A stretch of DNA of 64,000 nt from assembly GCA_028683855.1 (NCBI GenBank), contig JAQUHA010000001.1, positions 219,802 to 283,801 on the forward strand, written 5' to 3'. Shown here piece after piece: positions 18,459 through 27,293 of the stretch. The notes below the pieces were generated by a model that saw nothing but the letters and a program-made list of their open reading frames with translations, was not told the origin of the DNA and did not search any database. This stretch comes from Desulfuromonadaceae bacterium. Lineage in GTDB: Bacteria; Desulfobacterota; Desulfuromonadia; Geobacterales; Pseudopelobacteraceae. Within the stretch, counting starts at the first letter, position 1. Every line of letters starts with the position of its first letter. The position numbers were made by a program, and so were the translations under genes.

Positions 18459-19316
18459 ATGAAAATAATCAACAGCATTTTACATATGCAGGCTCTTGCA
18501 ATTTCACCCGAGCGGGGTGAAAGAAGAATTTCATTTGTTCCAACAATGGGGTATCTACACGATGGGCACGCCTCTCTTCTGCGAGAGGCGCGAAAACTCG
18601 CTGATGTCCTTGTTTTATCCATCTTTGTAAATCCTATGCAGTTCGGAGCTAACGAAGATCTTGATAAATATCCGCGTGATATGGAGAGGGATTTCAAAAT
18701 CGCCGAGGAGTGCGGTGTTGATATTGTTTTTATTCCAAATGCTACCGAGATGTACCCGAATGGTTTTCAGACTGTTGTCTCCGTTCGGGATATCTCTATG
18801 CCGCTCTGCGGAGCGAATCGTCCGGGACACTTTGATGGTGTAGCCACCGTTGTTACAAAGCTGTTCAATATTGTCCGCCCCGATATTGCACTTTTCGGGA
18901 ACAAGGATTTTCAGCAACTGGCAGTTATCAGGCGTATGACTGCCGATTTGAATCTGCCGATTGAAATCGTCGGTATGCCGATTGTACGGGAGAGAGACGG
19001 TTTGGCAATGAGCTCTCGTAATGCTTATCTGACTCAGTCGGAACGTGAAAGCGCACTCTGTCTATACCGCTCGATTCTATCTGCCCGTGCATTATTCGAC
19101 TCTGGAGAACGATCAGCTGCCGTCTTAAAGAGAACGGTATGCGGGATTATTCAAAATGAGCCTTCCGCAACCATTGATTATGTCGAATTTCGGGATGCGG
19201 AGACGTTGAATGATGTAGAAGTTATCGATAACAGCACTCTTTTGGCGTTGGCGGTGAGGATTGGACAGACAAGATTGATAGATAACATGGTATTTGGTGA
19301 AAAACCCGGTTTTTGA
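18459..19316 (+). CDS. panC: Pantothenate synthetase
   Basis: ATP-dependent ligase joining pantoate and beta-alanine to form pantothenate. The 285-residue length matches the family. [15 protein letters not shown] carries the HIGH-like nucleotidyl-transfer motif, followed by [36 protein letters not shown] and [10 protein letters not shown] (KMSKS-like). ATG 18459 is preferred because TGAGG lies 6 bases upstream and the residues from MKIINSI on align with the family; an in-frame upstream start would lie inside panB. It forms an operon with panB. panD is not in view. Confidence 0.97.
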   Translation: MKIINSILHMQALAISPERGERRISFVPTMGYLHDGHASLLREARKLADVLVLSIFVNPMQFGANEDLDKYPRDMERDFKIAEECGVDIVFIPNATEMYPNGFQTVVSVRDISMPLCGANRPGHFDGVATVVTKLFNIVRPDIALFGNKDFQQLAVIRRMTADLNLPIEIVGMPIVRERDGLAMSSRNAYLTQSERESALCLYRSILSARALFDSGERSAAVLKRTVCGIIQNEPSATIDYVEFRDAETLNDVEVIDNSTLLALAVRIGQTRLIDNMVFGEKPGF

Positions 19317-19379
19317 CCGGAAGACGTGATGATGCCGATAGAGCGATGAAATTGGGTGGATAGAGCAAATCGTAATATT

Positions 19380-19416
19380 CAGAGGGGGCGCAAAATCTGT
19401 TTTTGCGCCCCCTCTG
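19380..19416. terminator. Perfect 16-bp hairpin between convergent panC and ankyrin gene
   Basis: CAGAGGGGGCGCAAAA (19380-19395) pairs perfectly with 19401-19416 around a 5-base loop. It sits between two convergent stop codons, so it probably terminates both transcripts, although the T-run lies inside the upper stem instead of after it. Confidence 0.75.
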
Positions 19417-19434
19417 GTAAACGGTAATAAATGT

Positions 19435-19848
19435 TTAGGCTTTTAGCCGCTCACCTTTTTTAAGAAGTGCCGCAGCCAGTGGATGATTATTTGTTTCCGC
19501 GTACAGGTGGGCGGTATTTCCGGCAGGAGTCTTGGCTGTTGGATTTGCACCGCCATCAAGAAGTGCCTGTATAGTCTGATTGCATCCGTAAATGGCTGCA
19601 AGCATCAGCGGTGTATGCCCCTCCCTGTCACGGGCATCAACCTCACCCCCTTTTTCGAGTAATATTCTGGTAATCTCGGTATGCCCGTTTGCTGCAGCAT
19701 AGTGCAGGGCGGTTTTCCCTTTGTCGCTACAGGCAGTTATGTCTGCCCCGCGATGCAGCAGATCCTGCACGAAATCCTTGAGTCCTTCTTTGGAGGCACT
19801 GATCAGCGGGGTGTGGCCATGACGATCTTTAGAGTTCACGCTTTCCAT
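19435..19848 (-). CDS. Ankyrin-repeat protein
   Basis: About 137 residues, almost wholly ankyrin repeats: GHTPLISASKEG, GKTALHYAAANGH, GHTPLMLAAIYG and a divergent final repeat GNTAHLYAETNNH. No signal peptide or membrane segment, so it is probably cytoplasmic and acts by protein binding; partner unknown. Start ATG 19848 is chosen because GGAGGAG lies 6 bases upstream; a longer reading from TTG 19884 lacks such a site. It stands alone between panC (convergent) and engB (divergent). Confidence 0.85.
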   Translation of the reverse strand: MESVNSKDRHGHTPLISASKEGLKDFVQDLLHRGADITACSDKGKTALHYAAANGHTEITRILLEKGGEVDARDREGHTPLMLAAIYGCNQTIQALLDGGANPTAKTPAGNTAHLYAETNNHPLAAALLKKGERLKA

Positions 19849-20073
19849 GTTTGACTCCTCCGGCAGTAGTATTAACGGGTGCAAGTCCCGTGAAGTGCGA
19901 CGCTGCTCATTTCATGAGCCATATATTTACAACATTGCTTCCGTATAACATAGTTTCTCTGTTAACGCTATCTGCTATTTTCTTTAATAATGATGCAAAG
20001 GTCCACAATAATTAAATGCTTGAATATATTGACTCCTGAACACTATAATGACCCCCTCGGAGGGAATGAACAG

Positions 20074-20679
20074 ATGAATGTATTTCAGGCAGATTTCATA
20101 AAAAGCGCTGCAAAACCCAAGGATTATCCTCCGCCGGGGCTTCCGGAGGTTGCTTTTGTCGGCCGCTCCAATGTTGGCAAGTCATCTCTCATCAACGTGC
20201 TCTCCGGGCGGAAGGGTTTGGTCAGAACCAGCTCTACTCCAGGGAGGACGCAGCTGATAAATTTCTTCGACATAAACAGTCTGTTAACACTTGTTGACCT
20301 CCCCGGATACGGTTACGCAAAAGCTCCGCCTGCTCTACGCAAACAGTGGGGGCCTATGATTGAGTCATACCTCTCAATTCGTGAGACGCTGAAGGCGGTT
20401 GTACTTATCCTTGATATAAGAAGAGTGCCGTCCGACGGTGATATGCAGATGCTGCGGTGGCTTGAGCTATACAATATACCACCCGTTCTCGTGGTCACAA
20501 AATGCGACAAACTTTCTAAAAATGAGCAGGCGAAGCAGAGAGCGGTCATCGCTGCTGCAATAAATAGAGACAAAAATATGCTGCTTCCGTTCTCGGCTCT
20601 CTCAAAAGATGGGCGTGACCGGATCTGGAGCGAGATTACAGGGCTGCTTGAAATAAATTCAGACTTGGTAAACAGCTAA
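20074..20679 (+). CDS. engB: Ribosome biogenesis GTP-binding protein EngB (YihA/YsxC)
   Basis: Small essential-type GTPase that acts in late large-subunit assembly. About 201 residues, as usual. G1 is [10 protein letters not shown] (about 29-38), followed by the switch [14 protein letters not shown]3 [11 protein letters not shown], and G4 [11 protein letters not shown] 20074 is selected because GGAGGG lies 9 bases upstream and it yields the family's usual N-terminus; an upstream in-frame ATG at 19990 would add 28 unconserved residues. The stop overlaps the folE2 start by one base (TAATG). Confidence 0.95.
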   Translation: MNVFQADFIKSAAKPKDYPPPGLPEVAFVGRSNVGKSSLINVLSGRKGLVRTSSTPGRTQLINFFDINSLLTLVDLPGYGYAKAPPALRKQWGPMIESYLSIRETLKAVVLILDIRRVPSDGDMQMLRWLELYNIPPVLVVTKCDKLSKNEQAKQRAVIAAAINRDKNMLLPFSALSKDGRDRIWSEITGLLEINSDLVNS

Positions 20680-21476
20680 TGAAGCATACTACAGATCATA
20701 CTGCGATGCCGGATATGCAGAAACGCCCGGATAACCGCCGGATTCCGATAGCAAAGGTTGGAGTTAAAGATATAACTTATCCGATTGTAGTTATGGACAA
20801 AAACCGGACACTTCAACATACGGTAGCAAAGATCAATATGTACGTCGATCTTCCCCATCATTTCAAAGGCACTCACATGAGTCGCTTTGTAGAGATTCTC
20901 AATAAATACAGGGAACAGATCGCTCTTGATAAGCTCGAAACTATTCTTGACGAGATGAAATTAAAGCTTGGTTCGGAAAGTGCGCATCTTGAAATCCAGT
21001 TTCCGTATTTTATAGACAAAGCAGCGCCGGTCTCAGGTGCTAAAAGTCTTATGGAATACACCTGTGAATTCAGTGCATCCATGACCGACAGCCTCGACTT
21101 TGTCCTGGGGATCAAAGTTCCTTTAACCTCGTTATGCCCATGCAGCAGAGAACTATCACGTTTCGGAGCTCATAACCAACGGAGCATTATGACCGTTAGA
21201 GTCCGTTATCGCGACTTCATCTGGATTGAGGATCTGGTGGAGCTCATCGAACAGTGTGGCTCCAGTTCGCTGTATTCACTCCTTAAGAGAGCAGACGAGA
21301 AATATGTTACCGAACTTGCGTATGAGAATCCGCGATTCGTTGAGGATATGGTTCGAGAGGCGCACTCACGTCTGGCAGCGCTTGAAAACATAATATGGTT
21401 TACGGTTGAGGCGGAAAACTTTGAATCAATTCATAACCATTCAGCTTATGCTGCTGTCGAACTCGATAGACGATAG
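20679..21476 (+). CDS. folE2: GTP cyclohydrolase IB (FolE2)
   Basis: Converts GTP to 7,8-dihydroneopterin triphosphate, the entry step for folate and queuosine-type pathways; this metal-flexible form is unrelated in fold details to zinc-dependent FolE. The 265 residues show the family block RRIPIAKVGVKDITYPI at the start, FKGTHMSRFVEIL, and the metal-ligand cysteine in LTSLCPCSRELS, then GAHNQRS. It is translationally coupled to engB (one-base overlap) and 12 bases ahead of mqnB. A separate folE cannot be ruled out elsewhere in the genome. Confidence 0.95.
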   Translation: MKHTTDHTAMPDMQKRPDNRRIPIAKVGVKDITYPIVVMDKNRTLQHTVAKINMYVDLPHHFKGTHMSRFVEILNKYREQIALDKLETILDEMKLKLGSESAHLEIQFPYFIDKAAPVSGAKSLMEYTCEFSASMTDSLDFVLGIKVPLTSLCPCSRELSRFGAHNQRSIMTVRVRYRDFIWIEDLVELIEQCGSSSLYSLLKRADEKYVTELAYENPRFVEDMVREAHSRLAALENIIWFTVEAENFESIHNHSAYAAVELDRR

Positions 21477-21488
21477 AATTAAATCATC

Positions 21489-22271
21489 ATGGATAATGGA
21501 AACAGTATGCAGCCAATTGTAATAATTGCAGCAGTACCGGCGGAAATAGAACTTCTGGAGAAAGCCCTTGAATATTCGGGGAGAGTTAAATCCGGTGGTT
21601 ATGAATATATGGAGGGTACCATTGGAAACCTTCGGGTTGTTGTCTCCGCCGGTGGTGTCGGTAAAGTTAATGCGGCAGCAGTATCTGCGGTTATGATTGA
21701 TCGTTACCATCCGCAATTGGTTATTAACACTGGTTGCGCCGGAGCATATATTGGAAGCGGGCTTACAATTGGCAATCTTGTTGTGGCAAGCGAAGAGATG
21801 CTTGGAGATGAGGGTGTTACAGAACCAGGTGGCTGGAAAGGTCTCCGTTACATGAACATCACCTCGATTGAACAGGGGGGGCTCTGCTGCTACAACTCAC
21901 TTCCGCTTTCCAGGCACGCATCGGAAAAGGCGATGCAGCTTGCTGATTATTATGGAGTTTTTCTTATGCGTGGGCGTTCTGTGACAGTTTCTACCTGCAG
22001 CGGAACAAAACTGCGCGGGAGCGAACTTTCAAAGCAATGGAGCGCCGTTATGGAGAATATGGAGGGTGCTGCTGTCGCACAGGTTTGTCTTAGATGTGGA
22101 GTAAGTTGTCTTGAAATCCGCGGGATCAGCAATATAGTGGATGATCGTGATCCGAAGAAGTGGGATATTCCAAAAGCGGTTGAGGCAGCCCAACGATTTA
22201 TTCTGAAGTATATCGAAGAGATGGATCGCCCTGAAATTGCTTTTGCATCAAAGGTGACTCCTGAGCTGTAA
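21489..22271 (+). CDS. mqnB: Futalosine hydrolase
   Basis: Cleaves futalosine to dehypoxanthinylfutalosine and hypoxanthine in the futalosine route to menaquinone, the respiratory quinone of this lineage. The 260-residue protein has the nucleoside phosphorylase/hydrolase fold: IIAAVPAEIELL, VSAGGVGKVNAA, NTGCAGAYIGSGL, and the catalytic ENMEGAAVAQV with GISNIVDDRDP near the end. MTA/SAH nucleosidase is the related alternative, but the NTGCAGAY block and this length fit MqnB. ATG 21489 has little ribosome-site support; ATG 21507 (MQPIVII) is a reasonable alternative. Other mqn genes are not in view. Confidence 0.88.
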   Translation: MDNGNSMQPIVIIAAVPAEIELLEKALEYSGRVKSGGYEYMEGTIGNLRVVVSAGGVGKVNAAAVSAVMIDRYHPQLVINTGCAGAYIGSGLTIGNLVVASEEMLGDEGVTEPGGWKGLRYMNITSIEQGGLCCYNSLPLSRHASEKAMQLADYYGVFLMRGRSVTVSTCSGTKLRGSELSKQWSAVMENMEGAAVAQVCLRCGVSCLEIRGISNIVDDRDPKKWDIPKAVEAAQRFILKYIEEMDRPEIAFASKVTPEL

Positions 22272-22274
22272 GTT

Positions 22275-22958
22275 TCATCGTTCTCCGAAAATTGCGGTGC
22301 CAATCCGTACCAGAGTTGCCCCCTCCTCAATAGCTGCTTCAAAATCGCCGGACATCCCCATGGATAACTCTGCCATTTCAACACCGCTGATTTCCAGAGC
22401 CGCTATGGTTTCCGATAATCGTCGCAGTTCAGCGAAATAAGGTCTTGCCTTCTCCGGGTCGTCAAAAAAAGGGGGCATAGTCATCAAGCCGCGCACCCTT
22501 ATATTTTTAAGGTTAGAACAACCCTTTACCAATTGAATAGCCCCGTCTTCGTTCGTCCCTGATTTTGTAGACTCACCTGAAATATTGACCTGGACAAGTA
22601 CATCACAGACCTTGTCAAGCTTCTGCCACTGCCGGTTAATCTCCTCAGCCAGTGAGATACGATCTACAGAGTGAATTAAAGAGACTCTGCCTGCTATATA
22701 CTTAACCTTGTTACTCTGCAGGCTGCCAATGACGTGCCAGTTTACCGGTTCATGTATGTCGTCAAGTTTAGGGATTAATTCCTGAATATAATTCTCTCCG
22801 AAATCAGACTGACCTGCGTTAAAAGCGTCAATAATCTCACTAATCGAACGTGTTTTTGATACAGCGACCAGACGGACAGATGCGGAGTCACGTCCAGCCT
22901 TTTCGGCTGCGAGAGTTATCCTTTTTCTAATATCTTCTATGTTTTCAGGTATAGCCAT
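22275..22958 (-). CDS. YggS-family PLP homeostasis protein
   Basis: PLP-binding protein of the YggS/PROSC (COG0325) family, which buffers pyridoxal phosphate and affects amino-acid metabolism. The 227-residue single TIM-barrel domain shows the PLP lysine in LVAVSKTRS (about 34), GENYIQEL, WHVIGSLQSNK, and the C-terminal LSMGMSGDFEAAIEEGATLV with RIGTAIFGER. ATG 22958 is preceded by AGGGGGA. It is convergent with mqnB, 3 bases apart. In many bacteria the gene lies beside proC or pilT; that is not seen here. Confidence 0.95.
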   Translation of the reverse strand: MAIPENIEDIRKRITLAAEKAGRDSASVRLVAVSKTRSISEIIDAFNAGQSDFGENYIQELIPKLDDIHEPVNWHVIGSLQSNKVKYIAGRVSLIHSVDRISLAEEINRQWQKLDKVCDVLVQVNISGESTKSGTNEDGAIQLVKGCSNLKNIRVRGLMTMPPFFDDPEKARPYFAELRRLSETIAALEISGVEMAELSMGMSGDFEAAIEEGATLVRIGTAIFGER

Positions 22959-23005
22959 AAGGTCCCCCTGAGGATGTTATACTGCCGAAATCTCTGTAGT
23001 AACTG

Positions 23006-23032
23006 TTGACACTATGCACCGGAGTCTATAGC
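23006..23032 (+). promoter_or_regulatory. Possible promoter for the small zinc-ribbon gene
   Basis: A consensus TTGACA at 23006-23011 is followed after only 15 bases by TATAGC (23027-23032). The short spacer lowers confidence. It would give a leader of about 50 bases. Confidence 0.3.
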
Positions 23033-23091
23033 CTAAGGTTGCTTTATTATTGATGGAAGCGGGCTGACAATTAAGGCGTATGAGGTGGTTA

Positions 23092-23346
23092 ATGAATGAA
23101 ATGATCTTTATCCTGCTGATTTTCGGGCTTCCGGCAGCTATAGGTTTTAAGCTTGCCATTTCCAGGGGGAAGAATCCCCTGCTTTGGGGAATTTTATCTA
23201 TATTCCCCATTTTTCTGCTTGTACTCCATTTTGAAAAACCTAAACATGAGGTTCGCGGTCATTTTCGACTGTGTTCTAACTGCGGTGAAACATTCCCATG
23301 GAAGGATACTGCCTGTAAATATTGTGGAACTTCGGTACACCGCTAA
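23092..23346 (+). CDS. Small membrane protein with C-terminal zinc ribbon
   Basis: A protein of about 84 residues that I cannot assign to a named family. It has two hydrophobic segments (about 1-17 and 29-45), then a cytoplasmic tail with two CxxC knuckles, CSNCGETFPWKDTACKYCGT, typical of a zinc ribbon. Start ATG 23092 is placed 3-5 bases after GAGGTGG; ATG 23080 and 23101 are in frame. It is convergent with maf. Function unknown. Confidence 0.65.
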   Translation: MNEMIFILLIFGLPAAIGFKLAISRGKNPLLWGILSIFPIFLLVLHFEKPKHEVRGHFRLCSNCGETFPWKDTACKYCGTSVHR

Positions 23347-23368
23347 ACATAGCGCATGAAATCACATA

Positions 23369-23959
23369 TTATTGAGCTGAAAGTGCGCCCATCAAATCAA
23401 GAACTTCGTACAGTTCTGTCATTGGCAGGCCGATAACATTGCTGAAAGAGCCGTTTATTGAACGTACAAAGTGTACTGCTCCCCCCTGCATTGCATAAGC
23501 GCCTGCTTTATCCATTGGGCAACCTGTAGCAATATATGCAGCAATCTCTTTAGCATCAAGTTTTTTGAAGGCAACTTCGGTGTAAACGCTTCTACTTGTC
23601 ACGGTGCCGCCGGTTTTATCAAATACCGTAAATGCTGTAATTACAGTGTGAGTTCTGCCGGACAAACTGGATAGGATATTTTCTGCATCGGCTTCATTAA
23701 AGGGTTTGCCTATAATTGCGCCATCCAGAACAACGATGGTGTCAGCTCCAATAAAAAAACGTCCTTCCGTTCTTGCGGCAACAGCCTCAGCCTTTTCCCT
23801 TGAAAGGCGCAAAACATGATCCGAAGCTGATTCTCCATGAAGTGCATCTTCGCAGATATCTGCAGGAACAACAGAGAAGTCAATGCCTGCAAGTGTCATC
23901 AATTCGGTACGACGCGGAGATGCGGATGCCAAAACTATCGAACAGTTGCTATTTCCCAT
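23369..23959 (-). CDS. maf: Maf-family nucleotide pyrophosphatase
   Basis: House-cleaning enzyme that hydrolyses non-canonical or modified NTPs such as dTTP/UTP or m7GTP to monophosphates. The 196 residues begin with the signature IVLASASPRRTELM, and include SREKAEAVAAR, the catalytic FIGADTIVVLDG and KPFNEADAENIL, and YAMQGGAVHFV near the end. The motif set fits the YhdE-type (dTTP/UTP) subgroup better than YceF, but I would not insist. Its start overlaps the preceding small membrane gene by 11 bases. Confidence 0.94.
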   Translation of the reverse strand: MGNSNCSIVLASASPRRTELMTLAGIDFSVVPADICEDALHGESASDHVLRLSREKAEAVAARTEGRFFIGADTIVVLDGAIIGKPFNEADAENILSSLSGRTHTVITAFTVFDKTGGTVTSRSVYTEVAFKKLDAKEIAAYIATGCPMDKAGAYAMQGGAVHFVRSINGSFSNVIGLPMTELYEVLDLMGALSAQ

Positions 23960-24257
23960 CTTTACCGGTCCTCTGAGTCTCTTCCGCTATTTTTCTACGC
24001 AGTTCAGCACGAGCTTCTGCCGACTTATGTTCTGCCTCCATATCAGCCCAATGCTTCGCCCAATCTTTCTTTCGCACCTTATGAAGAATAAATACTCCGG
24101 GGATTATGACGCATCCCCAGAATATATTGATCCAGATATCTTTTGAGATGCCGTAGAATAGAGAGGCGAGACCCATCAGAAGAAGAAAAGTCTCCATAGA
24201 GAGAATCCGGCCGATCAAAGAAGCTTTCTGAATAACCTTCTGTCCATCATGCGCCAT
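23949..24257 (-). CDS. Small two-helix membrane protein, unknown function
   Basis: About 102 residues with two hydrophobic helices (about 22-37 and 41-59) and a charged C-terminal tail rich in K, E, A and R that looks helical (about 62-100). I recognise no family. The ATG at 24257 overlaps the glcD-type stop by 11 bases, and its own stop overlaps maf by 11 bases, so the three genes are tightly packed and probably co-transcribed. An upstream in-frame start at 24314 would lie deep inside the glcD-type gene and is less likely. Confidence 0.65.
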   Translation of the reverse strand: MAHDGQKVIQKASLIGRILSMETFLLLMGLASLFYGISKDIWINIFWGCVIIPGVFILHKVRKKDWAKHWADMEAEHKSAEARAELRRKIAEETQRTGKDGK

Positions 24258-25647
24258 GAGAGAGTTCCTTCCAGGGAAACATTTTGCCCGGATTAAGTAT
24301 ATTCTTAGGGTCAAGTGCGGCTTTAATGGCTTTCATCGCCATAATCTGATCCGGGGAAAGCTCAAGTTCGATATACGGAGCTTTGGATAATCCAACGCCA
24401 TGTTCGCCTGACATTGTGCCATTCAGATCAAGCGCTGCCTGAAAAACATCACGGATTGCTTCGTGAGCCCTTTCATCCATTCCTGTAATTTCCTTGTCAA
24501 TCATGATGTTTACATGAATATTGCCATCACCGGCGTGTCCAAAATTGACGATAGGTATGTCATATTTTGCCTGAATTTTTTCTATGGTTCGGATAATATC
24601 CGGCACCTTGCTGCGTGGAACTACGACATCCTCGTTATATTTTGTCGGATTTATATCTCTGAGGGAGGGTGATACAAGTCGGCGGACTCTCCAGAGCTCT
24701 TCAGATTCTGCAGCATCTTTAGCTGCACGAAACTGAACAAGCCCCAGAGGCTTGATTAGATCATGTATCTGTGCCGCCTGTTTCTCAATCAGATCGCGGT
24801 CGCCATCAACCTCAATCAGCAGTACCGCTCTCCCTTCAGCCGGAATCCCAAGGTTGAATCGTCGTTCAACGCATTGGAGGGTGGCATAATCCATAAATTC
24901 AAGCGTAGTCGGAATGATCTTGTTCCCGATAATTGTAGAGACCGCTTTTGCTGCACCGTCAATCGAGTCGAAAATAGTCAGCATGGTTTTCTTGGCATCG
25001 GGGAATGGGAGAATCTTGAAAATTATCTTGGTGATAACCCCCAGCGTCCCTTCGCTCCCACAGAGCAGACGTGTCATGTCGTATCCTACAACGGCTTTGT
25101 AAGTTTCTCCACCGGTACGGATTATTTCGCCGGTCGGGAGGACAACTTCAAGTCCCATGACAAAATCGCGTGTCACACCGTACTTAACGCAACGGGGGCC
25201 ACCCGCATTTTCTGCAACATTTCCACCGAGCGTCGAAAACTTCAGAGAAGCCGGGTCTGGTGGGTAGAAGAAGCCGAGTTTTTCAACTGCTATCTGAAAC
25301 TGCTCCGTAACAACACCAGGTTCAACCTCGGCAATAAGGTTCTCGGTATCGATACGGAGTATCCGGTTCATTCTTGTGGTAACAAGTACAATGCCGCCAC
25401 CCTTCGGGAGTGCGCCTCCTGTAAAACCGCTACCTGCACCTCGTGGGAATACCGGAATATTTTTACGGTTTGCCAGTTTGAGCACTGCAGAAACCTCTGC
25501 AGCATTGGCGGGATGGAGAACGGCATCGGGGAGAAACTCCATCTGTGTGGCATCGTAACCGTAGCAGATCATATCCTGCCGGCTTGTAGTAATATTTTCG
25601 GAACCGACTATTGAGGTCAGTTCGGTGAGAAGCGGTGATTCAAGCAT
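24247..25647 (-). CDS. glcD: FAD-linked oxidase, GlcD/D-lactate dehydrogenase type
   Basis: Flavoprotein of the D-2-hydroxyacid oxidase family (glycolate or D-lactate). About 466 residues: FAD-binding domain with PRGAGSGFTGGALP and GGNVAENAGGPRCVKYG (about 80-155), then a C-terminal FAD-oxidase domain with NFGHAGDGNIHVNI and GEHGVGLSK (about 380-435). The substrate is not readable; D-lactate and glycolate are the usual candidates. No glcE/glcF partner or Fe-S subunit lies next to it in the window. Start ATG 25647 has AAAGGA 6 bases upstream; the GTG at 25662 overlaps that site and is less likely. Confidence 0.88.
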   Translation of the reverse strand: MLESPLLTELTSIVGSENITTSRQDMICYGYDATQMEFLPDAVLHPANAAEVSAVLKLANRKNIPVFPRGAGSGFTGGALPKGGGIVLVTTRMNRILRIDTENLIAEVEPGVVTEQFQIAVEKLGFFYPPDPASLKFSTLGGNVAENAGGPRCVKYGVTRDFVMGLEVVLPTGEIIRTGGETYKAVVGYDMTRLLCGSEGTLGVITKIIFKILPFPDAKKTMLTIFDSIDGAAKAVSTIIGNKIIPTTLEFMDYATLQCVERRFNLGIPAEGRAVLLIEVDGDRDLIEKQAAQIHDLIKPLGLVQFRAAKDAAESEELWRVRRLVSPSLRDINPTKYNEDVVVPRSKVPDIIRTIEKIQAKYDIPIVNFGHAGDGNIHVNIMIDKEITGMDERAHEAIRDVFQAALDLNGTMSGEHGVGLSKAPYIELELSPDQIMAMKAIKAALDPKNILNPGKMFPWKELSHGA

Positions 25648-25741
25648 AGATGTTCCTTTCACTAAAAAATAGACCCGCCAAGATACATGATATATGAGCG
25701 GGAGCGCAAGGCAGTTTTAGTGGTTTAATTTTTGTCGGTCT

Positions 25742-25757
25742 TACGGAGTATTCCGTA
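25742..25757. promoter_or_regulatory. Inverted repeat upstream of the glcD-type gene
   Basis: TACGGA (25742-25747) and TCCGTA (25752-25757) form a 6-bp inverted repeat around GTAT, about 95 bases upstream of the glcD-type start and downstream of radA. It has the size of an operator half-site pair; no T-run follows. No regulator gene is adjacent. Confidence 0.35.
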
Positions 25758-25867
25758 CGAAATGTGTTTACGGTTAATCGGGGTATGCAATTCCTGTATG
25801 CCAGGGTGTATAGACTATTATTTCTTTGAGTAATCAACCATCCGAGAGTCGATTCAGTTAGGATTTG

Positions 25868-27220
25868 TTATGCGTCAAAGAGAATGTTTAGGCTCTCCTG
25901 AACGGTCGAAACCCCCTCCAGACGAATCCCCCTTTTCTTAAGTCGTTTCATGCTTCCGGCAGGTAAAACACAGCGTTTAAAGCCCAGTTTTTCAGCCTCG
26001 GCGATTCTTAGTTCGGGTTGTGTGACCGATCGTACCTCTCCTGCCAGACCAACTTCTCCAAAGATGACAGTATCCGGAGGAATTGCCTTATCCAGGTGGC
26101 TTGAAGCAACTGCCATTATCATGGCAAGGTCTGTAGCGGGCTCGCTTAGCCTTGCCCCCCCTGCGGCGTTTAAAAAAATATCCTGCCCCCCTAAATGCAG
26201 TCCGACTTTCTTCTCCAGAACCGCTACAAGCAGCGCAAGCCGGTTTCTGTCAACTCCTATGGTAGTCCTGCATGGCACTCCGTATGATGTTGATGTTACA
26301 AGCGCCTGTAGTTCGACCAGCAACGGTCTGCTCCCCTCAAGCGATGTTGTTACAACAGAGCCGGAAACGCCGAGTGGTCGCTCCGAAAGAAAAAGCTCAG
26401 ATGGATTTGTTACTTCAGATAACCCCTCCTGCTTCATCTCAAAGACCCCGATTTCATTGGTAGAGCCAAAACGGTTCTTTACCGCACGGAGAATCCGGAA
26501 GGGGTGGCTGCCATCACCCTCAAAATATAGTACGGTGTCAACCATATGTTCAAGTACTCGCGGTCCGGCTATGGAACCATCCTTGGTAACATGACCGACA
26601 ATGAATATAGGTATGTTATTCCCTTTTGCCAGCAGCATTAGCCTGCCGGCAGATTCTCTGACCTGACTGACGCTCCCCGGCGCAGATTCAAGAGCAGATG
26701 TCCAGACTGTCTGTATGGAGTCAACTACCATTACGTTTGGCTGGATAATGGCTGCCTGAGTTAAAATTGCTTCAAGTGAATTCTCCGCCAGCACCAGAAG
26801 GTTTTTACTTGCTGCTCCCAGACGTTCACCCCTTAGACGTGTTTGTGATGCGGATTCCTCGCCGGAAACATACAAAACCTTCCCTGCATCTTCCGCAACA
26901 GCGTGCATCGCCTGGAGCAGCAGTGTTGATTTGCCGATTCCAGGGTCGCCACCGATCAGAACAAGTGATCCTGGAACAATCCCCCCGCCAAGTACCCTGT
27001 CAAGTTCTCCTATACCGGTTGCCCTGCGACTCTCCGTTTGAGGCGGGACATCACAAATAGGGACGGGGAGAGAGCTTCCGGAAGAGCGGGTGTCATGCGA
27101 CGCGGCTGATAAAGTCTCCTCAGCCATACTGTTCCATGTGCCGCAATCAGGGCACTTGCCAAGCCATTTTGGGGACTGCCCTCCGCACTTCTGGCAGGTA
27201 AATACGGTTTTATGTTTCAT
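25868..27220 (-). CDS. radA: DNA repair protein RadA (Sms)
   Basis: RecA-like helicase that drives branch migration during recombinational repair. About 450 residues: N-terminal C4 zinc finger (CQKCGG ... CPDCGTW, about 9-30), Walker A GGDPGIGKSTLLL (about 98-110), the RadA-specific KNRFGSTNEIG and a Lon-protease-like C-terminal domain (about 290-445). ATG 27220 is chosen for AGAGGA 3 bases upstream and because it gives the family N-terminus MKHKTVFTCQKCGG; a longer in-frame reading overlaps the promoter region of the next gene. It is divergent from the HEAT-repeat gene. Confidence 0.96.
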   Translation of the reverse strand: MKHKTVFTCQKCGGQSPKWLGKCPDCGTWNSMAEETLSAASHDTRSSGSSLPVPICDVPPQTESRRATGIGELDRVLGGGIVPGSLVLIGGDPGIGKSTLLLQAMHAVAEDAGKVLYVSGEESASQTRLRGERLGAASKNLLVLAENSLEAILTQAAIIQPNVMVVDSIQTVWTSALESAPGSVSQVRESAGRLMLLAKGNNIPIFIVGHVTKDGSIAGPRVLEHMVDTVLYFEGDGSHPFRILRAVKNRFGSTNEIGVFEMKQEGLSEVTNPSELFLSERPLGVSGSVVTTSLEGSRPLLVELQALVTSTSYGVPCRTTIGVDRNRLALLVAVLEKKVGLHLGGQDIFLNAAGGARLSEPATDLAMIMAVASSHLDKAIPPDTVIFGEVGLAGEVRSVTQPELRIAEAEKLGFKRCVLPAGSMKRLKKRGIRLEGVSTVQESLNILFDA

Positions 27221-27293
27221 CGATCCTCTTTTTTGACAAAGACATTTTGGGTGCATTATGGCATAGTGAGCAGGCTTAATACAAGGAATGGGC

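Noticed and set aside
19881..19935. ACGGGTGCAAGTCCCGT followed by GTGCGACGC upstream of the ankyrin gene, resembling group II intron or tRNA T-arm fragments.
   Set aside because: The element is too short, the order of the motifs is not that of a group II intron 5' region, and the loop lacks the TTC of a tRNA T-arm. No intron protein or rest of a tRNA is present.
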